In this document: positions 13,015 through 20,693 of the stretch, piece by piece
Layout: the number at the start of each line of letters is the position of its first letter
Numbering within the stretch: the stretch's first letter is position 1
From: Glycomyces buryatensis
Lineage (GTDB): Bacteria; Actinomycetota; Actinomycetes; Mycobacteriales; Micromonosporaceae
Length of the DNA stretch: 33,696 nt
Reading direction: 5' to 3'
NCBI RefSeq assembly: GCF_004912275.1
Contig: NZ_STGY01000003.1
Location: 1-33,696 of the forward strand
Notes under the pieces: generated by a model
Databases searched by the model: none
What the model was told of the DNA's origin: nothing
What the model saw: only the letters and a program-made list of their open reading frames with translations
Program-made: the position numbers and the translations under genes

Positions 13015-14172
13015 ATGCGACCGATGTCCAAGCCAGAGATATTCGTGAGCCTGGGCGCGGTCTGCGCCGCGACCGTCCTCGGGTACGCGCTCGGCGGTCT
13101 CGCGCTGGCCGGATACGGCGCCTTCTCGGCAGCGCTGAGCTGCGCGGTCGGCCTGCTGTGGATCGAGACCCACCGGCTGCGGCGCGCCCAGGCCACCCGC
13201 ACCAACCGGATCGGCAAGCGCATCAGCTCCCTGGAACGCCAGAGCTCCGAATTGGAGCGCAAATTCGCTGCGCGCCAGGACCAATCCGAAAAGCAGTTGG
13301 AGCGGCTCCAGAGCGAACTGGCGAAGGGCGTCAAGCAGCTCGCCGACGCCTCCAAGGCCGGCTCCGACCGCCAGCAGAAGGAACTGCGGGAGCTGCGCAA
13401 GGCGCTCGAGACGAAGCTGGACACCGAACTCGCCGCCCGCACCGAGGAGATCACCGCATCCGTCGCGGGTACCGCCGAGCAGACCGGACGTGAATTCGAG
13501 GCGAATCTCAAAGAGGTCAGCCGCGACGCCAACCGGATCCTCTACTCGCAGGTCGACGGGCTCCTGGCGCTCTACCGCGACATCGACCCCGACCAGGCGC
13601 TGCCGCCGATGCACGGCTGGGCCGTCGCCCCTGACTTCGCCCGTTACCTCTTCACCGAGGTCACCGGCGGCAAGTACGAGCGCGTGGTCGAATGCGGCTC
13701 GGGCTCGACCACCGTCATCCTGGCCTATGCGATGCGCACCATGGGAACCGGACACGTCGTCGCGATCGAGAACAACCCCCACTTCGCCGCCGTCACCCGC
13801 CACATGCTCGCCGAACGCGGCCTGTCCGCATGGGCCGAGGTCATCGACGCCCCGCTCGCCGAGGTCGACATCGACGGGAACCCGTGGCGCTGGTACGACA
13901 CCTCGAAGCTCCCCGAGGGCCCCATCGACCTCCTGCTCGTCGACGGCCCTCCCGGCCAGACCGGCCCGCTCGCCCGCTACCCCGCGCTGCCGCTGCTGGC
14001 CGACCGGCTCGCACCCGACGCGGTCGTCATGCTCGACGACGCCAGCCGCAAGGACGAGCAGAAGATCAAGCGGCGGTGGCTCGAGGAGTTCCCCGAGTAC
14101 GGCCACAAACTTCTGCGCAACGACCACGGCACGTTCGTCCTCCGTCGAGACCCGAACGAAACCGCTGCTTGA
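13015..14172 (+). CDS. Membrane-anchored coiled-coil class I methyltransferase
   Basis: A 385-residue three-part protein. Residues about 8-48 form one or two membrane segments (IFVSLGAVCAATVLGYALGG, then AGYGAFSAALSCAVGLLW). Residues about 55-185 are a long charged coiled coil (RISSLERQSSELERKFAARQ and following). Residues about 195-380 are a SAM-dependent methyltransferase-like Rossmann domain with VVECGSGSTTVILAYA (motif I), GHVVAIENN (acidic residue of motif II) and the late strand IDLLLVDGPPGQ. The domain resembles Methyltransf_24-type enzymes of glycan clusters. A GAGG lies eight bases before the ATG. It precedes a large glycosyltransferase in the same direction, so it may methylate a surface glycan or act in a chain-length complex at the membrane. 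Confidence 0.8.
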   Translation: MRPMSKPEIFVSLGAVCAATVLGYALGGLALAGYGAFSAALSCAVGLLWIETHRLRRAQATRTNRIGKRISSLERQSSELERKFAARQDQSEKQLERLQSELAKGVKQLADASKAGSDRQQKELRELRKALETKLDTELAARTEEITASVAGTAEQTGREFEANLKEVSRDANRILYSQVDGLLALYRDIDPDQALPPMHGWAVAPDFARYLFTEVTGGKYERVVECGSGSTTVILAYAMRTMGTGHVVAIENNPHFAAVTRHMLAERGLSAWAEVIDAPLAEVDIDGNPWRWYDTSKLPEGPIDLLLVDGPPGQTGPLARYPALPLLADRLAPDAVVMLDDASRKDEQKIKRRWLEEFPEYGHKLLRNDHGTFVLRRDPNETAA

Positions 14173-14359
14173 CCCTATTGAGATCCGGTCCGGAAAGTCC
14201 GATTCGGAGCACCGATGCCGCCCGCCACACCGCCGCCTCACGGGCCGTGACCGATGGCGCGTGCGACTAGAATGACTGGGACGGCCAGACTGCGGCAGCC
14301 CGTCCGCGACACCGTCTCTGCGCAAACACCCCGATCCTCCCGTTCCAAGGAGTCCCGAC

Positions 14360-16861
14360 TTGACGTCCCCGTCCTCGCCCGACTGGTTCCCGGACCAGCT
14401 GCTGGCCGACTATGTCGCCATCTTCCAGCGGCGGAGGCACCTGTCGCTCGCGAACACGGTCATCCGGCAGGACTCGGCCGAAGGCGTCGACCTGGTCGCC
14501 GCGTATGTGCTCGGCGACCACCGCCGCCTGCCCGGGCTGCTGGAATACGCCAAGTCGCGCCTGCCCGAGGCCATCGACTTCAACCTCAAGCGCATCCACC
14601 CGGTGCGGATGGGTTACCTGGCGCGGCTGGTGGCGCTGCGCGCCAAGCGCGACGCCACCGGGCTACGGCAGGCCGCGGACCTCTACGACCTGGCCGCCGA
14701 GGTGCACGGCACGGGCAAGCTCTCCACGATCCACCAGGACCTGCGGATCCAGGTCGCCTACCGGCTGGGCGATTCGCAGCACGTCAGCGAGCTGCTGGAC
14801 GAGCAAGCGAATCTCTCAGACCACGTGCGGGCCTCGATAGAGCTGAACCTGGCCAACCCCGTCCAGGACATGGAGGCGGACTGGTCGCGGTGGCTCGGCC
14901 GCTTCGAGGGGCTGCTCCCGCCGGCGAAGTACTCCTTCGAGGGCGACACCGCGCTCGCGCCGATCGACCGCCTCCGGGCGAGGGGCCTGCGCAGCCACCA
15001 GGAGGCGACGAGGGTGACCGTGGCGTTCACCTGCTTCCGTCCCGGCCCCGAACTGCTGACCGCGGTGCGGTCCGTGGTCGAGCAGTCCTGGCGGAACCTC
15101 GAAATCCTGCTGCTCGACGACGGCTCGGGCGAGGACTTCCATCCGCTGCTCAAGGAATGCGCCGAACTCGACGAGCGCATCAAACTGGTTCTGCTGGAAC
15201 GCAACCAGGGCACCTACGCGGCACGCAACGCCGCGATCGACCTGGCCGAGGGCGAGTTCCTCACCTTCCACGACTCCGACGACTGGTCCCACCCCGACCG
15301 CATCGAGCGGCAGCTGACCCTCATGCGCTCCGAGCCCTCCCTCATGGCGACCACGGCCGTCGGCCTCAAGGTCCGGCCCGACCTCCTGGTCGACCGGCTC
15401 GGCCAGCCGGTGGTCGACTCGAGCCTGCCGACGACCATGCTGCGGCTCGCCGAGGTCCGGAAGCGGGTCGGCTACTTCCACCAGATCCGGCGCGGTGCCG
15501 ACGCCGAATACCTCGCCCGCATCACCGCGGCGTTCGGCCGCTCCGCCGTCCAACACGAGAAGTCCACGCCGGTGGGCCTCATGCGGCAGTCGATCGATTC
15601 GCTCTCCGGCGGCGACTTCGGCGCCGGCGGCTGGATGGTCCCCGCCCGCGAAGCCTATAAATCGGCGTATGCCCACTGGCACAGCCAGATCAAGTCCGGC
15701 GAGCGCAAGGCCTTCCTGCCGCGCGAGGGCAACACCGGCATCGTCCCGGTCGCACCGCACCTGCTCTCCAACGGCGCCGCCGAGCCCGACGGGGCCCGGT
15801 ACGACTTCGTCTTCGCCACCGACTGGCGGCCCTACGGCGCCCCCGCCAAGTCCACCATCGAAGAGATCGTGACGCTGCTCGACGCCGGGTACAAGGTCGG
15901 CATCTTCCAGCTCGAGACGTACCGCTACATCTCGCCGAACGTCCGCCCACTGTGCAGCCCGATCCAGCAGATGGTCAACGACGGCCGCATCGACCGGTTG
16001 CTGCCGGGCGAGAACCACGAGGTCGGCACCCTCGTCATCCGCTACCCGTCGGTGCTGCAGTTCCCCACCGGACGCGAGACCGGCCTGCGCCCCGAGCGAG
16101 TCGTCATCCTCGCCAACCAGGCCCCGCGCGAACACGACGGCACCGACTGGCGCTACGTCCCCTCCGCCTGCACCGCACATGCCAAGCGGCTGTTCGGAGT
16201 CGACCCGATCTGGGTGCCGCAGGGCCCGCAGACCCGCCAGGCCCTGATCGACGACGGCACGCTCGACGCGTCGCAGATCGCCGCGTTCGACATGCCCAGC
16301 GTCGTCGACCCCACCGACTGGGCCATGCCCCGCCGCCGCTTCCGCAGCGCCCTGCCCGTGCTCGGACGCCACTCCCGCGACCACTACACGAAATGGCCCG
16401 ACTCCGCCGAGCACCTGCTCCAGGTCTACCCGGACGATCCGGCCATCGACGTCCGCATCATGGGCGGCGATACGGTCCCGCTCGAATTGCTGGGACAGCG
16501 CTACCTGCCTCCCAATTGGACCTCGTATTCCTATGACCAGCTGCCTGTCAAGTCATTCCTGTACCAACTCGACTTCTGGATCTATTTCCATCATCCGGTC
16601 CTGGTCGAATCATTCGGAAGAGCCGTACTGGAGGCGATGGCGAACGGGTGCGTGGTGGTCCTGCCGCATTCGTTCGAGCCGACCTTCGGCCCCGGAGCCG
16701 TCTACTGCAGAGAAGACGAAGTCCACGGAATCGTGACCGCCATGCACGCCGATTTCGCCCGTTACCAGGCGCAGAGCGAACGTGGTTTGCGTCATGTTCG
16801 CGAGCAATTCAGCCGGCAAAGCCATCTGCGCCGCATCGCCCGTCTGCACGAGGCCCACTGA
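14360..16861 (+). CDS. Two-domain glycosyltransferase (GT2 plus GT-B-like)
   Basis: An 833-residue protein translated from a TTG after an AAGGAG. Residues 1-210 are helical and unassigned. Residues about 216-420 are a GT2 (GT-A) domain: VTVAFTCFRPGPELLTAVRS, the nucleotide-binding LLLDDGSGED (about 250-259), NQGTYAARNAAI and the metal-site HDSDDW (about 302-307). Residues about 480-825 resemble a GT-B glycosyltransferase: YDFVFATDWRPYG, IWVPQGPQ, VRIMGGD and the C-terminal ESFGRAVLEAMANGCVVVLP motif typical of GT4-like enzymes. It probably adds two different sugars, or an initial and extending sugar, to a surface polysaccharide on the cytoplasmic side. Donor and acceptor cannot be read from sequence. 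No signal peptide or membrane segment is evident. Confidence 0.85.
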   Translation: MTSPSSPDWFPDQLLADYVAIFQRRRHLSLANTVIRQDSAEGVDLVAAYVLGDHRRLPGLLEYAKSRLPEAIDFNLKRIHPVRMGYLARLVALRAKRDATGLRQAADLYDLAAEVHGTGKLSTIHQDLRIQVAYRLGDSQHVSELLDEQANLSDHVRASIELNLANPVQDMEADWSRWLGRFEGLLPPAKYSFEGDTALAPIDRLRARGLRSHQEATRVTVAFTCFRPGPELLTAVRSVVEQSWRNLEILLLDDGSGEDFHPLLKECAELDERIKLVLLERNQGTYAARNAAIDLAEGEFLTFHDSDDWSHPDRIERQLTLMRSEPSLMATTAVGLKVRPDLLVDRLGQPVVDSSLPTTMLRLAEVRKRVGYFHQIRRGADAEYLARITAAFGRSAVQHEKSTPVGLMRQSIDSLSGGDFGAGGWMVPAREAYKSAYAHWHSQIKSGERKAFLPREGNTGIVPVAPHLLSNGAAEPDGARYDFVFATDWRPYGAPAKSTIEEIVTLLDAGYKVGIFQLETYRYISPNVRPLCSPIQQMVNDGRIDRLLPGENHEVGTLVIRYPSVLQFPTGRETGLRPERVVILANQAPREHDGTDWRYVPSACTAHAKRLFGVDPIWVPQGPQTRQALIDDGTLDASQIAAFDMPSVVDPTDWAMPRRRFRSALPVLGRHSRDHYTKWPDSAEHLLQVYPDDPAIDVRIMGGDTVPLELLGQRYLPPNWTSYSYDQLPVKSFLYQLDFWIYFHHPVLVESFGRAVLEAMANGCVVVLPHSFEPTFGPGAVYCREDEVHGIVTAMHADFARYQAQSERGLRHVREQFSRQSHLRRIARLHEAH

Positions 16862-16937
16862 TGGCCGAACCGCAGCTAGGGCACCATTGTAGTAAGCTGC
16901 AATCGATCTCCCGGTACCTTCAATCGTCGGAGCCAGC

Positions 16938-17543
16938 ATGAAATCCGCCCTCCCTCTTTTCTCCGGTGTCCTCGCCGCGGCGCTCCTCGCGGGATGCAGT
17001 GCCGACGGAGGCGATGACGGCGCTGAGCCCGAAACGAGCGAACAGCCTGCCGCCGCAGCCGAGTCGACCGAACCTACGATCCGCACCGAGGCCGCGCTGG
17101 CCGAGTTCACGGCGCCCTCGGGCTACTCGCAGTCCTCCGAGGAGGGCGTGTCCTTCGCGCTCGAGTACGACCACGTCGGCGCCTCCTACCAGCTCGAGAA
17201 CGGCACCGCCTACGAGCAGATCTTCGTGACGTCCTACCTCCTGCCCGAGGACGCCGACACCGCCAGCTTCGACGGCCGCGCGGCGTTCGTCGCCGAGTAC
17301 GACGCGGTCACCGGCAACGAGACCTCCTCCAGCGGCACCCGCGCGATCGCGTCGGGATACCCGGCGGTGTTCCGCTACCTCAAGGTCGACTACGACGGCG
17401 AGAGCGCCCAGCAACGCAACTTCTTCGTCTTCGACGGCAATGCGATGACCCAGATCACGTGCCAGTGGAAGGACCCGGAGCTGGAGGACGCGATCACCAA
17501 GGGCTGCCAGGAAGTCCAGGAGAACCTGAACCTCCCCGCCTGA
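16938..17543 (+). CDS. Lipoprotein of unknown function
   Basis: A 201-residue exported lipoprotein. The signal peptide ends in the lipobox LLAGC with the lipid-bearing Cys at residue 20. A Glu/Ala/Ser-rich linker (21-52) follows, then a compact domain (about 53-200) with alternating beta strands (ESAQQRNFFVFDGNAMTQIT) and two Cys near the end (ITCQWKD and KGCQEV), which could form a disulfide. GGAG precedes the ATG. The domain resembles small photosystem-repeat or LpqN-like lipoproteins only in general outline; I do not assign it. It follows the glycosyltransferase in the same direction by 76 bases and may share its transcript. Confidence 0.75.
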   Translation: MKSALPLFSGVLAAALLAGCSADGGDDGAEPETSEQPAAAAESTEPTIRTEAALAEFTAPSGYSQSSEEGVSFALEYDHVGASYQLENGTAYEQIFVTSYLLPEDADTASFDGRAAFVAEYDAVTGNETSSSGTRAIASGYPAVFRYLKVDYDGESAQQRNFFVFDGNAMTQITCQWKDPELEDAITKGCQEVQENLNLPA

Positions 17544-17602
17544 GCCCGTGGCACCCCGCACCGCACCCCCGATGCCCAAGAACTCTAGATCTGAGAACAG
17601 TC

Positions 17603-18004
17603 GTGAACCTCGCTGACCGCCTGCGCCGCTTCGGCACACGCCAAATCCTCGCGCTCGCCGCCACCGCCGTCCTGCTCGCCGCCGCCGTGGCGACGCTGCC
17701 GTACTCCCCTCAGGTGGCGTTGGCGCTCTTCTCGCTGGTGCTGCTGTACGTGCTGCTGCGGATCTCGCAGTTCCAGCGCGGGCTCGGTATCACGGCGCGC
17801 AGCATCCGCGAGACCCAGCGCGAGCAGCGCCGCCTGCGCCGCGCGCAGCAGGAGTTCAACCGCGAGATGTTCCTGGAGGACTACACGTCCGAGATCCAGC
17901 GGATCGAGGCGCTTCAGCAGAAGATCCTCGCCGCGGTCGAGACCGGCCGCCTTGAGACCGCCGAGCGCTTCGACGAGCTGGAGCGGCAGGTCAAGCAGGG
18001 CTGA
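17603..18004 (+). CDS. Small membrane protein with C-terminal coiled coil
   Basis: A 133-residue protein from a GTG. Two hydrophobic segments lie at about residues 15-35 (ILALAATAVLLAAAVATL) and 36-53 (VALALFSLVLLYVLL), followed by a long charged helix (TQREQRRLRRAQQEFNREMF, then RIEALQQKILAAVETGRL) facing the cytoplasm. This hairpin-plus-coiled-coil form echoes the N-terminal part of the membrane-anchored methyltransferase upstream. Ribosome site is weak, and the start could differ by a few codons. It ends before a very strong terminator. Function unknown; it may be a scaffold for envelope enzymes. Confidence 0.65.
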   Translation: MNLADRLRRFGTRQILALAATAVLLAAAVATLPYSPQVALALFSLVLLYVLLRISQFQRGLGITARSIRETQREQRRLRRAQQEFNREMFLEDYTSEIQRIEALQQKILAAVETGRLETAERFDELERQVKQG

Positions 18005-18039
18005 ACGCCCGCGGTCATCGCGGAGCGGATAGAGCACAG

Positions 18040-18082
18040 GATTCAGGGCCCGAACGCCGAAGCGTTCGGGCCCTGAATCTTT
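18040..18082. terminator. Strong bidirectional terminator, 18-bp perfect stem
   Basis: The arms 18040-18057 and 18062-18079 are exact inverted copies with loop CGAA, followed by TTT. It sits between the convergent membrane coiled-coil gene and the acyltransferase gene and can end both transcripts. Confidence 0.85.
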
Positions 18083-18203
18083 GCTTGATCGAGACGGCGC
18101 GGTTGGGAACGGCGCCGACCGCGGAGGCCGCTGAGGCCGCCGAACCCGGCCTGAGCGGGGCGGGGAAGGGCCGCTCTCGCGGCCGCTCCCCCGCAGCCTG
18201 CGC

Positions 18204-20468
18204 CTACTTCAGATCGGGGAGGGCATCTTCCAGCACTCCCGAGAGGTACTTCGCGTACGGCGTGCTCACGTGGTGGCCGTCCCGCAGGACCATCATGTCC
18301 TCCACGATGAGCGGGCACTTCCCGTCGACGCAGAACCAGTCGACCGTGTCGATGACGTCCGCACCGGCGGACTCACCGGCCTCGATCCCGGCCGCGCGCC
18401 GTTCGTCGTAGCCGATACCGTCATCCTCGGTCGGGGTGCACTCCTGGACCGATTCCTCGTTCAGCGCGATGCAGTCGGGGGCCGGGTCTCCGCCGGTCCG
18501 CGGCGTGTCCGTCAGTGCCAGGGTGTTCTCGGCGGAGGCCGTGACCCGCTCCAGGGTGTCCTCCCAGCCGGTCTTCCACTCCTCGACGCCGCCGTCGCTC
18601 TCGGGGTTCGCGATCGAGGCGGCGTCGGAGGTGGAGAGGACCACCAGGTCCGGCTTGACCTCGTCGAACTCGTCGAAGACCGTGTCACGCCAGTCGTCGC
18701 ACTCGCTGTACTCGCGCTCGAGCTGCGAGTTCTCCACGGTCACCGACACCGGGGTGCAGGCGCTCTTGGTGCGGGTGACGAGCTTCCAGCCCTGCTCGTC
18801 GGCGATCGCTTCGAGCGCCGGGAACCACTGCGCCGCATGCGAGTCGCCCATGAGGTAGATGACGGTGTCGGAGTCGACCTTGCCGTACACGCAGCCGTCG
18901 GCCGGCTGGACGTCCTCGAAGTCGAGGTGGCAGCCGTTGTCGTAGATCTTCGGGCGGTCGCCGTTGATCGTCGCCAGTGCCGGAGTCAGGTCGTCGGGGA
19001 CGGAGGTGACCTCGAGGCCCGCTTCGAGCGCCTCGGTCACCTCGTCCTGGCTGCCGACCTCTTCGACGGCCTCCAGGTCGGTCGGGCCGTTGTCCTCGGG
19101 GACCTTGGTGAAGGTGGTGGTGAGGGCGACGATGAGGCCGATGCCCACGAGCGAGCAGAGCACGCCGGTCGCCAGGCCCCACGCGTTGCTTCGCTTGAGC
19201 AGCTTGGCGTTGCGGAAGGGCTCCTCGATGTAGGCGTACGAGAGCTGTGCGGCGGCGAAGGTTCCGGCGAGCAGTACCAGGTTCAGCATGAGCCTGGGTT
19301 CGACGTCCAGCGCCAGGGGCGCGAGGATCAGGATCGGCCAGTGCCAGAGGTAGAGGCTATAGGAGATCTTGCCGACGAACTGGAACGGCTGGGTACCGAG
19401 CAGGGACGTGACGGCGTTCTTGCCCTGGGCGGTCCCGGCCATGATGACCGCCATCGTGCCGAGGACCGGCGCCAGCGCGGTGTATCCGGGGAACGCCGTC
19501 TCCTCGGAGTACATCAGCCCGGAGGCGATGATGGCGCCGAGTCCGCCGATGGCGAAGACCCAGGCGAGAGCCGCCGGAAGCTTCTTCCAGGTGGGCAGCG
19601 TCAGCGCGAGGAAAGCGCCGCCGGCGAGCTCCCAGGCTCTGGTGTGGGCGGCGTAGTAGGCCGTCGGCTGCGACTGCTCGGTGATGAGGACCGACAGGAT
19701 GAGCGTGACGACGAAGATCACGACGGAGAAGCCGATGGCAGCGCCGAGGAACCTGCGGGGGGCGCGGCCGACCAGGAACAGCAGGCCGATGAGCAGCAGC
19801 GGCCAGACGACGTAGAACTGCTCTTCGACCGCGAGGGACCAGTACTGCTGGAACGGCGAGGGCATCTGGTCGGCGTTGAGGTATTCGGTGCTCTCGGCGA
19901 TGAAGCGGTAGTTGACGATGTAGACGATGACGGTGAAGGCGTCCTGCATCACCGCCTCGAAGCGGGTGATGGGGAACCACAGCCAGGCGCCGATGACGGT
20001 GGCGATGACGACGGCGCTGGCGGCGGGCAGGATGCGGCGGGCGCGGCGGGCGTAGAAGCCGGCGAGGGAGATCCGTCCGGTCTCGAAGACCTCCTTGACG
20101 AGCAGGGAGGTGATGAGGAAGCCGGAGAGGACGAAGAAGACGTCGACGCCGACGTAACCGCCCGCGAAGCCCGGGAAGCCCGCGTGCGAGAGCAGGACGA
20201 GGCCGACGGCGATGGCGCGCAGGCCTTGGATGTCGGGGCGGAAACCCATGCCCTCCCAGCGCGGGGTCTCGCGGGGGCGGGGTGCCGCCGGATGGGGGGC
20301 GGGCTCGGTCTGTCGGTATGGGGGACGCGGCGGGTAGGGGCCGGGCGCGGTGGGGCGCTGCGCCGAGCTCGGGCCGGTCGTGGTGAGAGGAAGGTGGAGC
20401 GTCTCCTCGTTGAGCGCCGCCCCCGCAGCGACTCGGGTCTGGGGCCTCGGGGGCTGGGGCGAGGTCAT
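18204..20468 (-). CDS. Acyltransferase with AT3 membrane domain and SGNH domain (OafA-like)
   Basis: A 754-residue enzyme that moves acetyl or similar acyl groups onto surface glycans. Residues 1-72 are Pro-rich and cytoplasmic. Residues about 75-430 are the ten-helix acyltransferase-3 domain, with FRPDIQGLRAIAVGLVLLSH (the conserved His is residue 95), GGYVGVDVFFVLSGFLIT and YWSLAVEEQFYVVWPLLL. Residues about 500-754 are an extracytoplasmic SGNH domain with GDSHA (541-545; Ser543 as nucleophile) and the late Asp-His block DGHHVS (around 730). AT3-SGNH fusions O-acylate peptidoglycan, O-antigen and other polymers. The leader has GGAG twelve bases before the ATG. It lies downstream of the export permease operon, behind a terminator, so it probably has its own promoter in 20469-20662. 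Confidence 0.92.
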   Translation of the reverse strand: MTSPQPPRPQTRVAAGAALNEETLHLPLTTTGPSSAQRPTAPGPYPPRPPYRQTEPAPHPAAPRPRETPRWEGMGFRPDIQGLRAIAVGLVLLSHAGFPGFAGGYVGVDVFFVLSGFLITSLLVKEVFETGRISLAGFYARRARRILPAASAVVIATVIGAWLWFPITRFEAVMQDAFTVIVYIVNYRFIAESTEYLNADQMPSPFQQYWSLAVEEQFYVVWPLLLIGLLFLVGRAPRRFLGAAIGFSVVIFVVTLILSVLITEQSQPTAYYAAHTRAWELAGGAFLALTLPTWKKLPAALAWVFAIGGLGAIIASGLMYSEETAFPGYTALAPVLGTMAVIMAGTAQGKNAVTSLLGTQPFQFVGKISYSLYLWHWPILILAPLALDVEPRLMLNLVLLAGTFAAAQLSYAYIEEPFRNAKLLKRSNAWGLATGVLCSLVGIGLIVALTTTFTKVPEDNGPTDLEAVEEVGSQDEVTEALEAGLEVTSVPDDLTPALATINGDRPKIYDNGCHLDFEDVQPADGCVYGKVDSDTVIYLMGDSHAAQWFPALEAIADEQGWKLVTRTKSACTPVSVTVENSQLEREYSECDDWRDTVFDEFDEVKPDLVVLSTSDAASIANPESDGGVEEWKTGWEDTLERVTASAENTLALTDTPRTGGDPAPDCIALNEESVQECTPTEDDGIGYDERRAAGIEAGESAGADVIDTVDWFCVDGKCPLIVEDMMVLRDGHHVSTPYAKYLSGVLEDALPDLK

Positions 20469-20662
20469 AAAGCAACAATCTCCGTCTCGGGGAACCGGCA
20501 GGACTTACGCAGGCACATCCAATTAAGACTCACCGGCCTGATGGCGGCCATACTGTACCCGCCCTGCATCGTGCCACAACGCTTAGAGCGGGCCGGTGGT
20601 CATCATCATCGTACAAAGAAAACACGACGTGAACTTGCCACGTCCTTGTGTCTGAGACCGAG

Positions 20663-20687
20663 CGGCCCCGGCCGGTGGCCGGGGCCG
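20663..20687 (-). terminator. Terminator of the NTP transferase-dehydrogenase-permease operon
   Basis: CGGCCCCGGCC and GGCCGGGGCCG form a perfect 11-bp stem with loop GGT, six bases past the permease stop on the minus strand. Confidence 0.75.
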
Positions 20688-20693
20688 TTCGCC

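Noticed and set aside
11794..14325. An 843-codon open frame on the minus strand
   Set aside because: It is antisense to glnII and the methyltransferase gene, crosses the glnII terminator and shows no recognisable motif.
14254..15660. A 468-codon open frame on the plus strand
   Set aside because: It overlaps the glycosyltransferase in another frame; the glycosyltransferase frame has clear GT2 motifs and this one is Arg/Pro/Gly-rich noise.
18011..18040. A tRNA-like piece (AGCGGATAGAGCA, resembling a D arm)
   Set aside because: No acceptor stem, anticodon arm or T arm follows; the next bases are an 18-bp terminator stem.
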